DNA of 64,000 bases, taken from the NCBI GenBank assembly GCA_029880325.1, contig JAOUOP010000001.1, forward strand, positions 62,001 through 126,000, read 5' to 3'. Below the pieces are notes generated by a model. It was given only the letters and a program-made list of their open reading frames with translations. It was not told the DNA's origin and searched no databases. Positions 7,336 to 16,486 of the stretch are shown in pieces. Position 1 is the first letter of the stretch. Each line of letters opens with the position of its first letter. A program made the position numbers and the translations under genes. The stretch comes from Myxococcales bacterium. GTDB lineage: Bacteria; Myxococcota_A; Polyangia; Polyangiales; JAFGIB01.

Positions 7336-9636
7336 TCAGGCCCCGGAGGCTGCAGCCGCGATGCGCTCAGCCTCGCGCGTGCGTCCCAGGGACCGATAGC
7401 AAGCCGACAGCACGTGCAGGGCCGCGGCTTCGCCGGCCGCCTGCCGCCCGTGGCGCGCCTGGGAGAGGGCATCGAGGGCCAGGCGGATCGCCTCCAGGGC
7501 GTCGCCGGCCTGCAACTGCACCAGCGCCGCGGTCAACCCGTGGCGCGGATCGGGGCGCCCACCGCCGTTGCCATCGTAGGCCCGCTCCAGGGCTCGCCGG
7601 GCCGCCGCCAGGTCGCCACCGGCCAGCTTCGCGATGGCCGTCAACCGCTGGGCTGCACTGCGGCCCCAACCGGCCACCACGGCACCATCGAGGGCATCCT
7701 CGGCGGCCTGGGCGTCGCCCACCGAGAGCGCCGCGATGGCCGAGCCGACGGCATGGGCCACGGGCGGAGCCGACGGCGGCAGCGAGACCGGTGGCGGCCG
7801 CTCACTGAGCATGGGCGGTTCGCTGTCGCCTCCCAGGGTCGCGGTGGGATCGAGACCGGCTACCACATCCCGCGCGCGTTCCTTCACGAGTTCGGAGTCA
7901 TCCCGCTTCATCGCCAGCGCCGCCAGCCGCACGGCGCTGCGCTCGAAGCCGTGATGGCGGGCAGCCTCGGCCGCATCCAGGATGGCGTTGGCCGCTTCAC
8001 CGCCGCGTCCCGCGGCGCGCAGGTAGACCGCCCGCTCCGCGGCGCCGAATGCGTGCGGCCCCAGGGATTGGAGTTCGGCCGTGAGATGGCTCGCCACCAC
8101 GCCCTCCAGCTCGGCCGCCCGGGCCGGGGCCATGGTGTCCTGGACGACATTCCGGATCGGCATCTCGAGCGCTCCGAGCCGCCCGTCGGCGTCCAGCCAT
8201 CCCTCACGCCGCAGCCCCTCAAGCCCCTGCCGCAGCTCGCCCGCATCCACGGCGCCCAGCTCCGCCATGCGCTGCACCACCGACGGCCCACTGCCCAGCG
8301 GCGCGACGCACAGGGTCTCGAGCGTGCGGCGCGCCGGCGGCGGCAGCCCGGCGAGGCACTCGCGCAGCAGCGCTTCGGTGGGGATCGGCCGCGTCGCATA
8401 CCGGGGCGCGGTGCGAAAGCGCACGCCTTCGGGCCCGGCGATCAAGTCGCCGGCGCACAACATGGTGCGCACCGCCACCAGCAGATCCTGCAGGCCAGGA
8501 GCCGCCAGCTGCGCCACGCGGCGCACCAGGTCATCGGTCTCGTCGCGATCGAGCAGCCCGGCGACGACGCGCTGCTTCTGCGCCTCGGACAGCGGCTCGA
8601 GCGGCAGCTCGGCATAGTCGCCCAGCATGGCCAGCTGCGGCGGAATCGGCGCGCCCTCATCGAGCACCAGCAACAGGGCGCAGCCGTTTTCGTCGGCGTC
8701 CATGATCACCTCGGTGATCGCCAGCAGACTGGCCGCATCGACACCATCGACGGCTTCGAGCACGATCCAGGCACCGGGGAAGCCCTCGACCAGCCCCGAC
8801 AGCGCCTCGCCCACCGTATGATGGTCGTGGCCGCCGCCGCGCCGCAGCGACAGCAGCGGTTCGCACGCCTCCGGCACCGCCAACGCGCCCCCCAGATCGA
8901 CCCGGCGCAGGGCCACCTGCAGCGCCGAAAAGGGCTGCAGACCGCCGTCCCTCGGCGCGCACGGCAGCAGCAGCGGCGGCGACAGCTCGGCCCGCAGGCG
9001 CTCGATGCAATCCAGGGCCGCCACCCGATCGGAGGTCCGCAGCAAAAGCCGCGGCTCGCTCGCCTGCAGCACCGCCAGCGCCTGGCGCCGATCGAAAACC
9101 GCCCCCGCTGGCAACGCCGGCGCCGGCAAGCCGTAAATGGCGCTGCGACAATCGCGGCGGTAGGGCTGGGCCAGGTCGACCGCCTCCCCGCGCACACGCC
9201 CGGCCTTCAGACTGCGTGCAAAAAGCAGCCGCTCCTCGAGTTCCCCGTAGGCGCCCGCATCGAGCACCAGCTCACCGGCCGCTGCGCGATTGGACAAGAG
9301 CTGGGCCCGGTCGAGCACCGCGCCCTCGAGGGCCTCACCGCTGCGAGCGATGGGCCCGAGCGCCAGGGCGATGGCCACATCCAGCTCCTCGGCCTCCTCG
9401 CGCGCCTCGGCCAGAAGATCGATGGCCAGCTCCACCGCGTCGTCGAGTTCGGAAGCATCGAAAGCGGCGCACACGCAGGCACCGGCCCGCAAGACCAACT
9501 CGCCGCCAGCCACCACGGCCCGCGTGGCCACCTGCTGCCCCCAGCGGGCGGCCTCCCGGGCAAAGTCGGCCTCGGAGGCGGCGCGATGCCAAAGCAAAAG
9601 TCGCTTCTCCTGCTCTGCCCGACCGCCCTGCGCCAT
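7336..9636 (-). CDS. Degenerate nucleotide-cyclase-like / ATPase-like / TPR protein
   Basis: 766-residue soluble protein. The first roughly 180 residues have the layout of a class III cyclase-homology domain (ALALGPIARSGEALEGAV then LDRAQLLSNRAAAGELVLD) but lack recognisable metal-binding Asp pairs. A region resembling the STAND/AAA ATPase of cyclase-ATPase fusion proteins follows (VFDRRQALAVLQASEPRLLL). No Walker A GxxxxGKS is present, and RTSDRVAALDCIERL stands in its place. The C-terminal 250 residues are TPR-like helices (AAEDALDGAVVAGWGRSAAQ, AARRALERAYDG). The start is ATG 9636. The gene follows pspA by 49 bp on the same strand, so co-transcription is likely. The function is unknown. 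A catalytically inactive signalling or scaffold protein linked to envelope stress is an inference. Confidence 0.75.
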   Translation of the reverse strand: MAQGGRAEQEKRLLLWHRAASEADFAREAARWGQQVATRAVVAGGELVLRAGACVCAAFDASELDDAVELAIDLLAEAREEAEELDVAIALALGPIARSGEALEGAVLDRAQLLSNRAAAGELVLDAGAYGELEERLLFARSLKAGRVRGEAVDLAQPYRRDCRSAIYGLPAPALPAGAVFDRRQALAVLQASEPRLLLRTSDRVAALDCIERLRAELSPPLLLPCAPRDGGLQPFSALQVALRRVDLGGALAVPEACEPLLSLRRGGGHDHHTVGEALSGLVEGFPGAWIVLEAVDGVDAASLLAITEVIMDADENGCALLLVLDEGAPIPPQLAMLGDYAELPLEPLSEAQKQRVVAGLLDRDETDDLVRRVAQLAAPGLQDLLVAVRTMLCAGDLIAGPEGVRFRTAPRYATRPIPTEALLRECLAGLPPPARRTLETLCVAPLGSGPSVVQRMAELGAVDAGELRQGLEGLRREGWLDADGRLGALEMPIRNVVQDTMAPARAAELEGVVASHLTAELQSLGPHAFGAAERAVYLRAAGRGGEAANAILDAAEAARHHGFERSAVRLAALAMKRDDSELVKERARDVVAGLDPTATLGGDSEPPMLSERPPPVSLPPSAPPVAHAVGSAIAALSVGDAQAAEDALDGAVVAGWGRSAAQRLTAIAKLAGGDLAAARRALERAYDGNGGGRPDPRHGLTAALVQLQAGDALEAIRLALDALSQARHGRQAAGEAAALHVLSACYRSLGRTREAERIAAAASGA

Positions 9637-9685
9637 CGCTCACGCACCCCAGCCACGGTCAGCAGCCCTGTCGGCTACGCCTCTA

Positions 9686-10360
9686 TTAACCCTCTTCAAC
9701 CCGACGTTTGAGTTCGGCGAGTTCGTCCTCGACCTCGGATTGCGCGCTGCTCTGCTCGAGTTCACGAAAGCGCGCCTCCAGCTGGGCTTTCTTGACATCA
9801 TCGAGCACCGACGCGGCTTCCACCTCGGACTCCAGGGCGTCGACGCGCTCGGTCAGCCGCTCCAGCTCACCAAAAGCGCCGCCGCCGAGGGAACTGGCAG
9901 GCTGCGCGCCGCCAGCCTCGCGAGCGCTGCGCACCTGGGAAGCCAGGGCAGCCTTGCGTGCCCGAAGCTCGTCGGTTTTGTGCTCCAGCTCGGCCAGCGT
10001 GGACTTCATGCGCGCGGCCACCGTCTCGCTGGCGCGGGCCTGATCGCGCTTCTGCTCGGCCTTGCGCCGGGAGGCGAGCTTCTGTTTGAGGGCGTCGCGC
10101 GCAAGGGCGTCGTCGCCGCTCTTGACCGCCAGCGCCGCGCGCTGCCCCCAGCGTTCGGCCTCAGCCGCCTCGGTCTCGGCCTCGGTGCTCAAGCGCTTGG
10201 AGGCGGCCATGGTCTCCACCAACTCGCGCTTGGCCTGCTTGAGACCCCCCTCCATCTCGCGGATGGTCTGGCTGATCAAGGAATCGGGATCTTCGGCCCG
10301 ATCGACGAGCGCGTTCATATTCGAACGGACGACCTGCGTCAGGCGGTTGAAGATTCCCAT
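9686..10360 (-). CDS. pspA: PspA/IM30 family membrane-stress protein
   Basis: 224-residue coiled-coil protein of the PspA/IM30 (ESCRT-III-like) family, which binds stressed inner membranes and helps preserve the proton-motive force. The N-terminus MGIFNRLTQVVRSNMNALVD forms the usual amphipathic helix. The family hallmark AEDPDSLISQTIREMEGGLKQ follows, then long Lys/Glu/Ala heptads. The length is standard. It is the first gene of a probable two-gene unit with the cyclase/ATPase-like protein downstream. No pspF or pspBC is nearby. The divergent region to the epimerase gene contains an inverted repeat, CCTGGC/GCCAGG (10420-10441), which could be an operator. No convincing sigma54 site was found. 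Confidence 0.9.
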   Translation of the reverse strand: MGIFNRLTQVVRSNMNALVDRAEDPDSLISQTIREMEGGLKQAKRELVETMAASKRLSTEAETEAAEAERWGQRAALAVKSGDDALARDALKQKLASRRKAEQKRDQARASETVAARMKSTLAELEHKTDELRARKAALASQVRSAREAGGAQPASSLGGGAFGELERLTERVDALESEVEAASVLDDVKKAQLEARFRELEQSSAQSEVEDELAELKRRVEEG

Positions 10361-10477
10361 GGTGACGCCAACACGAGCGTTCCACGACGCCGACCCCTTG
10401 TAAAGAGTCGCAGACGCCCCCTGGCAGGAAGCGCCGCCAGGCTTCGTGGGCCCGGGTGAGTCGGTTATGCTCGCGCC

Positions 10478-11479
10478 GTGCTACGCGACGCGACCTTCGT
10501 GATCACCGGCGGCGCCGGTTTCATCGGTACGGCCCTATGCGCCCGCCTTTTGCCCCACAATCGCGTGCGGGTCTTCGACAACCTCAGGCGCAACGCACTG
10601 CAGCGGACCGGTCTGCTCGACGATCCCAACCTGGAGCTCGTCGTCGGCGACGTGCGCGACTTCGACGCGCTCAAATCCGCCATCGACGGTGCCGATTACG
10701 TGGTCCACATGGCCTCCATCGCCGGCGTCGACACCGTGATCAAGCATCCGGTCGCCACCATGGAGGTGAGCCTCGAGGGCACGCTCAACGCGCTTCGTGC
10801 CGCCCGGGCCTCGGGCGGCGTGCGCCGTTTCATCGACTTCTCCACCAGCGAGGTCTTCGGCAGCTACGCCTTCCGGGTGCGCGAAGCGGACGTGACCAGC
10901 TTGGGCGCGGTCGGCGAAGCGCGCTGGACCTACGCGGTCTCCAAGCTCGCCACCGAGCACCTGGCCCACAACTACTACCGCGAGTTTGAACTCCCCACCT
11001 GCTCGATCCGCCCCTTCAACATCTACGGGCCCGGTCAGGTGGGCGAGGGCGCGATCCACGCCTTCGTAGTCCGCGCCCTGCGCAACGAAGCGCTGACGAT
11101 CCACAACGAGGGCGACCAGATCCGCTCCTGGTGCTACATCGACGACATCGTGGACGGCATCATGCTCTGCCTCGAGAAGGACGAGGCCGTCGGCGAGTCC
11201 TTCAACATCGGCAATCCCCGCAGCACCGTCACCATCTACCAGCTGGCCAAGCTGATCGTGCAGCTGGCCGGCAGCAGCTCCGAGCTGCGCTTCGTCGAGT
11301 GGGACTTCCCGGACGTGGAGCTGCGCGTGCCCGAGATCAAAAAAGCCGAGCGCGCCCTGGGCTTTCACCCCAAGGTGGACCTGGATGTGGGACTTCAACA
11401 TACCCTGAACTGGTACCGGGGAAAGCAGGGAAGCGCCCCAGTGCCACCCCCAGAGCCGCCCCCCCCCGCCACCTCGTAG
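10478..11479 (+). CDS. NAD-dependent sugar-nucleotide epimerase/dehydratase (extended SDR)
   Basis: 333-residue extended short-chain dehydrogenase. The Rossmann motif TGGAGFIG lies near residue 10 and the catalytic YAVSK near residue 150, with a Ser/Thr-rich stretch FSTSEVFGSY before it. The C-terminal substrate domain contains RPFNIYGPGQVGEGAIH and the FNIGNP motif of UDP-sugar epimerases and dehydratases. The exact sugar is not readable. The start is GTG 10478, giving VLRDATFVITGGAGFIG; no ATG fits better. The last 25 residues are Pro-rich (PVPPPEPPPPATS), beyond the usual family end. It is divergent from pspA and no glycosylation cluster surrounds it. Confidence 0.88.
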   Translation: MLRDATFVITGGAGFIGTALCARLLPHNRVRVFDNLRRNALQRTGLLDDPNLELVVGDVRDFDALKSAIDGADYVVHMASIAGVDTVIKHPVATMEVSLEGTLNALRAARASGGVRRFIDFSTSEVFGSYAFRVREADVTSLGAVGEARWTYAVSKLATEHLAHNYYREFELPTCSIRPFNIYGPGQVGEGAIHAFVVRALRNEALTIHNEGDQIRSWCYIDDIVDGIMLCLEKDEAVGESFNIGNPRSTVTIYQLAKLIVQLAGSSSELRFVEWDFPDVELRVPEIKKAERALGFHPKVDLDVGLQHTLNWYRGKQGSAPVPPPEPPPPATS

Positions 11480-11527
11480 CCCCCAGCCTTCGACGCGGCC
11501 GCGGTCGTCGGCGCTTTACCGCTGGGT

Positions 11528-12682
11528 GTGAGCCCGGCCATACTTTATGCTCGCGTCAATGGCCGGGACCTTCCCTTGAACGACGTCGCCCGCAAGATCA
11601 TCGACCTCGCCGACATTCGCGCCGATGGCTGGTTTGAGCAGCTCGGCGAGGACATCGCCGACTTCGAACAGCTATGTCAGGTCATGGGCCGGCGCTTCGT
11701 CGCCTTCTCCTTCATCGCCAGCGTCCGCATTAGCGCCATCGCCTATGACCCGCAGGCACCCCACACCTCGCTGGTGGACTTCAGCATCGGCGACTCCGAA
11801 GAGATGCAGCGCATGACGCTGGCGGACCTGCGCGAGCGCCTCGGCTCGGCCTTGCTGTCACCGGACGAGAGCCCCGAACCCCTGGACAACGACCCGCGCA
11901 CCGAAGAGATCCGCCAGTACATCGGACGGCGCTACCTGCTGCTGGCGCCGATCTTCGGCATCCGCCTGGAGTCGCTGGAGCTGGGCGGTAGCGAGCCGCT
12001 CTTGCACCTCGACCTGGGACATCGCAGTGAAGTGGTGGGCGCGACAGGCCTTCGCGATCTGCTGCACAACGCGATCCGCTCCGAGGTGGCCCGGGTTCGC
12101 CCCAACCAGCCCTTTTCCATCGACTTCAAAAAGGTCCCGCTGGCCGAAGCCGCCAACGACGAGGGCAACTACGACGAGACCATCGCGCTGCTGGGCGCCT
12201 GGCCGGGCCCCCTGTCCATGTTCCTGCGCACGCCCCAGGGTCAGGCCCTGGGACCAACAGAGCGCTCCAAACTGGTGCGCGCCCTGGGCGCCCTGGGCGA
12301 GGCCTATGTTTACAAGGGCCAGGCCGACTGGGCCGAGGACGTCCTGCGCCTTGGCATACAATTCGGCCAAGAGCTCGCAGCCTCGGCCCCCCTCTTCGGC
12401 ATCCTGGGGCGCACTCGCGTCAGCGCCCGCCGCTACGGCGAAGCCATCGGCCTGCTGCGCCGGGCGCTGGCCCTGGGAGGCGACGAGGCAGAGATCCTGC
12501 CCGAACTGGCGCGCTCCTTCGCGGCCCGTGGCCGCCACGTGGCGGCCATGGCCTGCATCGACCGCGCCCTGGCGTGCGGTGCCGATCCACTGAACACCGA
12601 AGCCCTCGCCGCGAGCGCGCGCGAAGCGTTGGGCGACGCGTACCTGCGCTTACACGAGTACCTCGAATCCGAACCTGATTGA
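11528..12682 (+). CDS. TPR-containing protein of unknown function
   Basis: 384-residue protein beginning at GTG 11528, about 50 bp after the epimerase gene. The N-terminal 180 residues form an unrecognised alpha/beta region (LYARVNGRDLPLNDVARKII, QLCQVMGRRFVAFSFIA) with no known motif. From about residue 210 the protein is helical with TPR-like pairs (YKGQADWAEDVLRLGIQFGQ; RRYGEAIGLLRRALALGGD; ARGRHVAAMACIDRALACG). No signal peptide or membrane span is seen. It may be co-transcribed with the epimerase gene upstream, but a functional link cannot be shown. Confidence 0.75.
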   Translation: MSPAILYARVNGRDLPLNDVARKIIDLADIRADGWFEQLGEDIADFEQLCQVMGRRFVAFSFIASVRISAIAYDPQAPHTSLVDFSIGDSEEMQRMTLADLRERLGSALLSPDESPEPLDNDPRTEEIRQYIGRRYLLLAPIFGIRLESLELGGSEPLLHLDLGHRSEVVGATGLRDLLHNAIRSEVARVRPNQPFSIDFKKVPLAEAANDEGNYDETIALLGAWPGPLSMFLRTPQGQALGPTERSKLVRALGALGEAYVYKGQADWAEDVLRLGIQFGQELAASAPLFGILGRTRVSARRYGEAIGLLRRALALGGDEAEILPELARSFAARGRHVAAMACIDRALACGADPLNTEALAASAREALGDAYLRLHEYLESEPD

Positions 12683-12755
12683 CCGGGCTTGGGAGAGCCC
12701 AGCCGACGCGTCGCCGCGGTAGCCAGGGAACCCGAGACAGCGGTAGCATTGTGCG

Positions 12756-14255
12756 ATGGCCCGCTTCCTTCTCGCGATCGACCAGGGGACGACCGGCTCA
12801 ACGGCGATGGTCGTCAGCGAGTCGGCGGAAGTTCTCGGGCGCGCATCGCAGGAGTTTCCCCAACACTTCCCCGAACCCGGCCTGGTCGAACACGACGCCG
12901 ACGAAATCTGGGCCAGCGTCGAAGTCGCCATTCGCGGTGCGCTGGAAGCCGCCAGCGTCACCGCGAGCGACTGCGCCGGCATCGGCATCACCAATCAACG
13001 TGAGACCACACTGCTGTGGGAGCGCGCGAGCGGCAAGGCCATCGCCCGCGCCATCGTGTGGCAGGACCGGCGCACGGCCGCAAGCTGCGCCGAGCTGCGC
13101 AAGGCCGGCCACGAGGCGCTCTTCCGCGAACGCACCGGGCTCGTACTCGATCCGTACTTCAGCGGCACCAAGATCGAATGGCTGCTCGACCACGTGCCGG
13201 GCGCCCGGGCGCGGGCCGAGGCCGGCGAGCTTGCCTTCGGCACCATCGACAGTTTTCTCGTCCATCGGCTCAGCGGCGGGGCGCTGCACCTGACCGACGC
13301 CACCAACGCCTCGCGCACCCTGCTCTACGACATCCGCGAGGGTCGCTGGGATCGCGAGCTGATGGCCCTGTTGCGGGTGCCGGAAGCTCTGCTGCCCGAG
13401 GTGCGGCCGAGTTCCGAGGTCTATGGCCACACGCGCGACCTCGAAGTTCTGCCCGACGGCATCCCCATCGCAGGCATCGCTGGCGACCAGCAGGCGGCGC
13501 TCTTCGGCCAGACGTGTTTTCAGGTGGGCGACGCCAAATGCACCTATGGCACCGGCGCATTTCTGCTGATGAACACCGGCGAGCGCGCGGTGGCCTCCGA
13601 CCACGGGCTTCTGACCACGGTGGCCTGGCGCATCGGCGACGCGACCACCTACGCCCTGGAGGGCAGCGCCTTCGTGGCCGGCAGCGCCGTGCAGTGGCTG
13701 CGCGATCAGCTGGGCTTGATCGAAAAGGCCTCCGACGTCGAAGCCCTGGCCGCGCGCGTGCCCAGCTCCGAGGGTGTCGTCTTCGTGCCCGCACTGACGG
13801 GCCTGGGCGCCCCCCACTGGGATCCCGATGCGCGCGGCCTGATCTGCGGCCTCACCCGCGGCAGCTCCGCCGCCCACATCGCCCGCGCCACCCTGGAAGG
13901 CATCGCCTTTCAAATCACCGATCTGGTCGAGGCCATGGCGCAGGACGCCGGACGACCGCTGTCGCGCCTGCGGGTCGACGGTGGCGCCTCGAACAACGCA
14001 CTCTTGATGCAGTTTCAAGCCGATCTGCTGGCCGCGGCCATCGATCGCCCCAGCTGCGTCGAAACCACCGCCCTCGGCGCAGCCTACCTGGCCGGCCTGG
14101 CGGTCGGCATTTTTGACAGCCAGGACACGGTGGCCAAAGTTCATCGTATCGAACGCTGCTTCGAGCCGACCATGGCCGAAGCAGCACGCGAGGAACACCG
14201 CGCGCGCTGGCGCGAGGCGGTGGCCAGGGCACGGACCGCTCAGGGGGCGGCGTAA
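12756..14255 (+). CDS. glpK: Glycerol kinase
   Basis: 499-residue FGGY-family kinase that phosphorylates glycerol to glycerol-3-phosphate. It shows the N-terminal ATP-binding motif [15 protein letters not shown], the [20 protein letters not shown] stretch, [15 protein letters not shown] and the catalytic region [14 protein letters not shown]. It also has [12 protein letters not shown], and the C-terminal signature [20 protein letters not shown]. The length matches E. coli GlpK (about 500). The ATG at 12756 fits the conserved N-terminus exactly. No glpF or glpD is adjacent. The UPF0158 gene follows after 20 bp and may share the transcript. Confidence 0.97.
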   Translation: MARFLLAIDQGTTGSTAMVVSESAEVLGRASQEFPQHFPEPGLVEHDADEIWASVEVAIRGALEAASVTASDCAGIGITNQRETTLLWERASGKAIARAIVWQDRRTAASCAELRKAGHEALFRERTGLVLDPYFSGTKIEWLLDHVPGARARAEAGELAFGTIDSFLVHRLSGGALHLTDATNASRTLLYDIREGRWDRELMALLRVPEALLPEVRPSSEVYGHTRDLEVLPDGIPIAGIAGDQQAALFGQTCFQVGDAKCTYGTGAFLLMNTGERAVASDHGLLTTVAWRIGDATTYALEGSAFVAGSAVQWLRDQLGLIEKASDVEALAARVPSSEGVVFVPALTGLGAPHWDPDARGLICGLTRGSSAAHIARATLEGIAFQITDLVEAMAQDAGRPLSRLRVDGGASNNALLMQFQADLLAAAIDRPSCVETTALGAAYLAGLAVGIFDSQDTVAKVHRIERCFEPTMAEAAREEHRARWREAVARARTAQGAA

Positions 14256-14275
14256 GCGAAGGCAGGCTCGAACCC

Positions 14276-15046
14276 ATGAAGGCCAATAACAGCGAAAGCG
14301 GCGAAATCCGCGAAGTTCCGATCGCCTGGGAGACCCTCGAAGACGCCTTCGAGAACAACGCCCCCGAGGTCCACAGCTACATCAACCTGGTGTCAGGCGA
14401 CGTGATTCGCGTGGTCGACGGCATCGCCGACCCTGCGGTGCACGCGCGCATCGCCAACGACGCCTCCTACATGCGCATCGACCCCGTCTCCTCGCGCGAG
14501 CAATACCGCTGGATGGAGCACTTCATCGCCACCGTCACCGAGCCGGAGCTGCGCCAGCGCCTGGTCACCGCCATCGACGGAAAAGGCGCTTTCCGCCGCT
14601 TCAAAGACGTACTGATGGCCTACCCGGTCGATCGCGAGCGCTGGTTTTCCTTCCGCTCCGAGCGCCTGCGCACGGCCATGGAGGCCTGGCTGGAGGCCCA
14701 CGGCATCCGCGGTGTCGAACGCTCCAAGTGGCCGGTGCCGACACCCGAACAGGTCAAGGTTCAGACCCGCGATCCGGAGCGCGGCAAAGCCCGTCGCGGA
14801 CGCGCCGAAGCGGCCGAGGCCACGCGCGGACGCTGCCGGGAGTTGATCGATCTGCTGCCGGTGCGCGAGCTCGACATGGCGGCCGAGTTCCTGGAGTTTC
14901 TGCGCTCGCGGCGACCGATGCCGCGCGCCCAGGCCCGCCCCGCACCGGCCCGCGGCGAGGGGGCGCACGAGGGGGCGCAGGTCGGCGACAACGACAATGA
15001 CTACGACGACAACGGCGCGCCCGACGACGGCGACGACTGCGATTGA
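14276..15046 (+). CDS. UPF0158 family protein with acidic tail
   Basis: 256-residue protein. Residues from about 10 to 145 match the UPF0158 pattern: a tryptophan-led start (VPIAWETLEDAFENN), a Y-x-N/D-L-x-T/S-G-D-V strand (SYINLVSGDVIRV), a REQYRWMEHFIATV helix and the diagnostic GKGAFRRFKDVL. The C-terminal part adds a Lys/Arg-rich segment, a helix (CRELIDLLPVRELDMAAEFL) and a strongly acidic tail (DNDNDYDDNGAPDDGDDCD). The biochemical role of UPF0158 is not established. The position 20 bp after glpK suggests co-expression. Confidence 0.8.
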   Translation: MKANNSESGEIREVPIAWETLEDAFENNAPEVHSYINLVSGDVIRVVDGIADPAVHARIANDASYMRIDPVSSREQYRWMEHFIATVTEPELRQRLVTAIDGKGAFRRFKDVLMAYPVDRERWFSFRSERLRTAMEAWLEAHGIRGVERSKWPVPTPEQVKVQTRDPERGKARRGRAEAAEATRGRCRELIDLLPVRELDMAAEFLEFLRSRRPMPRAQARPAPARGEGAHEGAQVGDNDNDYDDNGAPDDGDDCD

Positions 15047-15075
15047 GCCACAACGGTAGTGGCCGAGTGCATCGC

Positions 15076-16155
15076 TCAGCTCCTGCCGTAGAAGTCGTAG
15101 ACCGCGGTCGAGCGCTGCTGCGTTCGGTATTCGCTGGGTGTCATGCCATACCAGCGCTTGAAGGCGCGATGAAAGGCCGGCGGATGTGAGAAGCCGAGGC
15201 GGAAGGCCACCTCGGAGACATCGAGCTCGGGCTGGACGAGCAGGCGATGGGCGGCCTCGCGCCGAACTTCGTCCTGGATCTGACTATGGGAGGTTCCCTC
15301 CTCCAGCAGGCGCCGGCGCAGGCTGCGTTCACTGACCGCCAGCTTGGCCGCGACGACCGACATCTGGGCGCCGCCGTCGGCCAGGTACTCGCGCACCAGC
15401 TCGTGCACCCGCTGGCTGAAGGGGCGATGCCGCGGCAACGAAGCGAGCCGTTCCGCGGCGCAGCGCAGGAGCTCGGTATGGAGGCCCGCGTCGGCATTCA
15501 CCATCGGCAGCTCCAGGGCGGCGCGCGGCAGCACCGTCGCGTTGTAGTCGCAGCCGAAGCGCAAATCGGTGCGGAAGATCTCCCGGTACACATCCAGATA
15601 GGCGGGAGCCTGGTGGATGAAATGAACCTCCAGCGGCGGCACGTCGAGGCCCAGGGAATCGGCTCCCCCTTTGACGAAGGCCGCCACCACGTACTCGTGG
15701 GCCCCCGGCGAGTCGCGCACGCCCGCTCGCAGGCGATGGCGCCAGATGGCCAACTCACCCTGTTCGATCAGCTCGGCCTCGGCTCCGTCGTGCAGAAGCG
15801 GCAGAAAGCGGCAGGAAGCCCAGATGCTCTGACGCAGGGTCGCACCGCTGCGCGAGACGTATTCGAAGAGGCCGTAGTCGTCGCGCTCGACGCCAGCGCC
15901 GGCGCGCAGGGCAAAGGCCGGATCCCCCAGCAGAACCGAGGTCTCCTCGAGCAGGGCCATGGCCGCATCGTGGGGGATGCGCGTGGTCGGATCGGCCAGC
16001 GCCGAAAGCGGTACGCCCGCCGCCTGCAGGATCTGCTGTCCGACCTCGACGGCCCGGTCCTGAAGCGCGGGCTCGGCGGCCGCGATGCGGCGCAGGAAAG
16101 GGTTGAGCATCTGCGTGCTCATGGTGGCCACCGTGGCCGTCATCGGTACTCGCAT
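15076..16155 (-). CDS. AraC-family transcriptional regulator
   Basis: 359-residue regulator. Residues of about 20-240 resemble the arabinose-binding-like N-terminal domain found in OruR/ArgR-type AraC regulators (IPHDAAMALLEETSVLLGDP; FEYVSRSGATLRQSIW). The last 110 residues contain two helix-turn-helix units: MSVVAAKLAVSERSLRRRL, and LDVSEVAFRLGFSHPPAFHR then AFKRWYGMTPSEYR, the conserved AraC second HTH. The start is ATG 16155, with ATGs at 16143 and 16122 as alternatives. It is convergent with the glpK/UPF0158 unit. No adjacent catabolic operon indicates its ligand. Confidence 0.9.
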   Translation of the reverse strand: MRVPMTATVATMSTQMLNPFLRRIAAAEPALQDRAVEVGQQILQAAGVPLSALADPTTRIPHDAAMALLEETSVLLGDPAFALRAGAGVERDDYGLFEYVSRSGATLRQSIWASCRFLPLLHDGAEAELIEQGELAIWRHRLRAGVRDSPGAHEYVVAAFVKGGADSLGLDVPPLEVHFIHQAPAYLDVYREIFRTDLRFGCDYNATVLPRAALELPMVNADAGLHTELLRCAAERLASLPRHRPFSQRVHELVREYLADGGAQMSVVAAKLAVSERSLRRRLLEEGTSHSQIQDEVRREAAHRLLVQPELDVSEVAFRLGFSHPPAFHRAFKRWYGMTPSEYRTQQRSTAVYDFYGRS

Positions 16156-16486
16156 GTGGACATCGAGCTACGCCTTTTCGACCGCTGGCCTACCGCCTTA
16201 GGCCATCAACGTACGAGCTTTGCACACATCGCGCAAGCTCAGGCGACTAGGCGCGAAGCCGCTCCGGCATCGGAGCCGCCTGTGCGCGCGGATTGGATGT
16301 GATGAAAATCAATAATCTTTTGATGCCCCTGGCAGAGTGCGACGGCAGCTGCGACAGGCCCCTATGGGTCCGCGGTGACCCCCTGCTCGAACCCGCCCCA
16401 GATACCTAGATGGGCCAAGCCGCCGGGACTCGCGCGGACCCCTCATCCCCCCGGAGTACCCCTACAGGCCGCCGATCGCACCAGCG
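16156..16486. other. Intergenic region upstream of the AraC-type regulator
   Basis: 331 bp between the AraC-type start and the helicase stop. It contains an AT-richer stretch (about 16300-16325, TGAAAATCAATAATC) that is a likely promoter zone for the regulator. No open frame, repeat or RNA-like structure stands out. Confidence 0.6.

Noticed and set aside
7165..9711. An 848-residue + strand frame opposite the cyclase/ATPase-like gene.
   Set aside because: It is rich in Arg, Gln, His and Pro with no recognisable domains. The minus-strand product has coherent helical repeats and cyclase-like motifs.
10300..10477. A possible sigma54 promoter upstream of pspA (CTGGCGGCGCTTCCTGCC on the minus strand).
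   Set aside because: The GG and GC elements are out of register by one base with the -24/-12 consensus and the remaining bases fit poorly.
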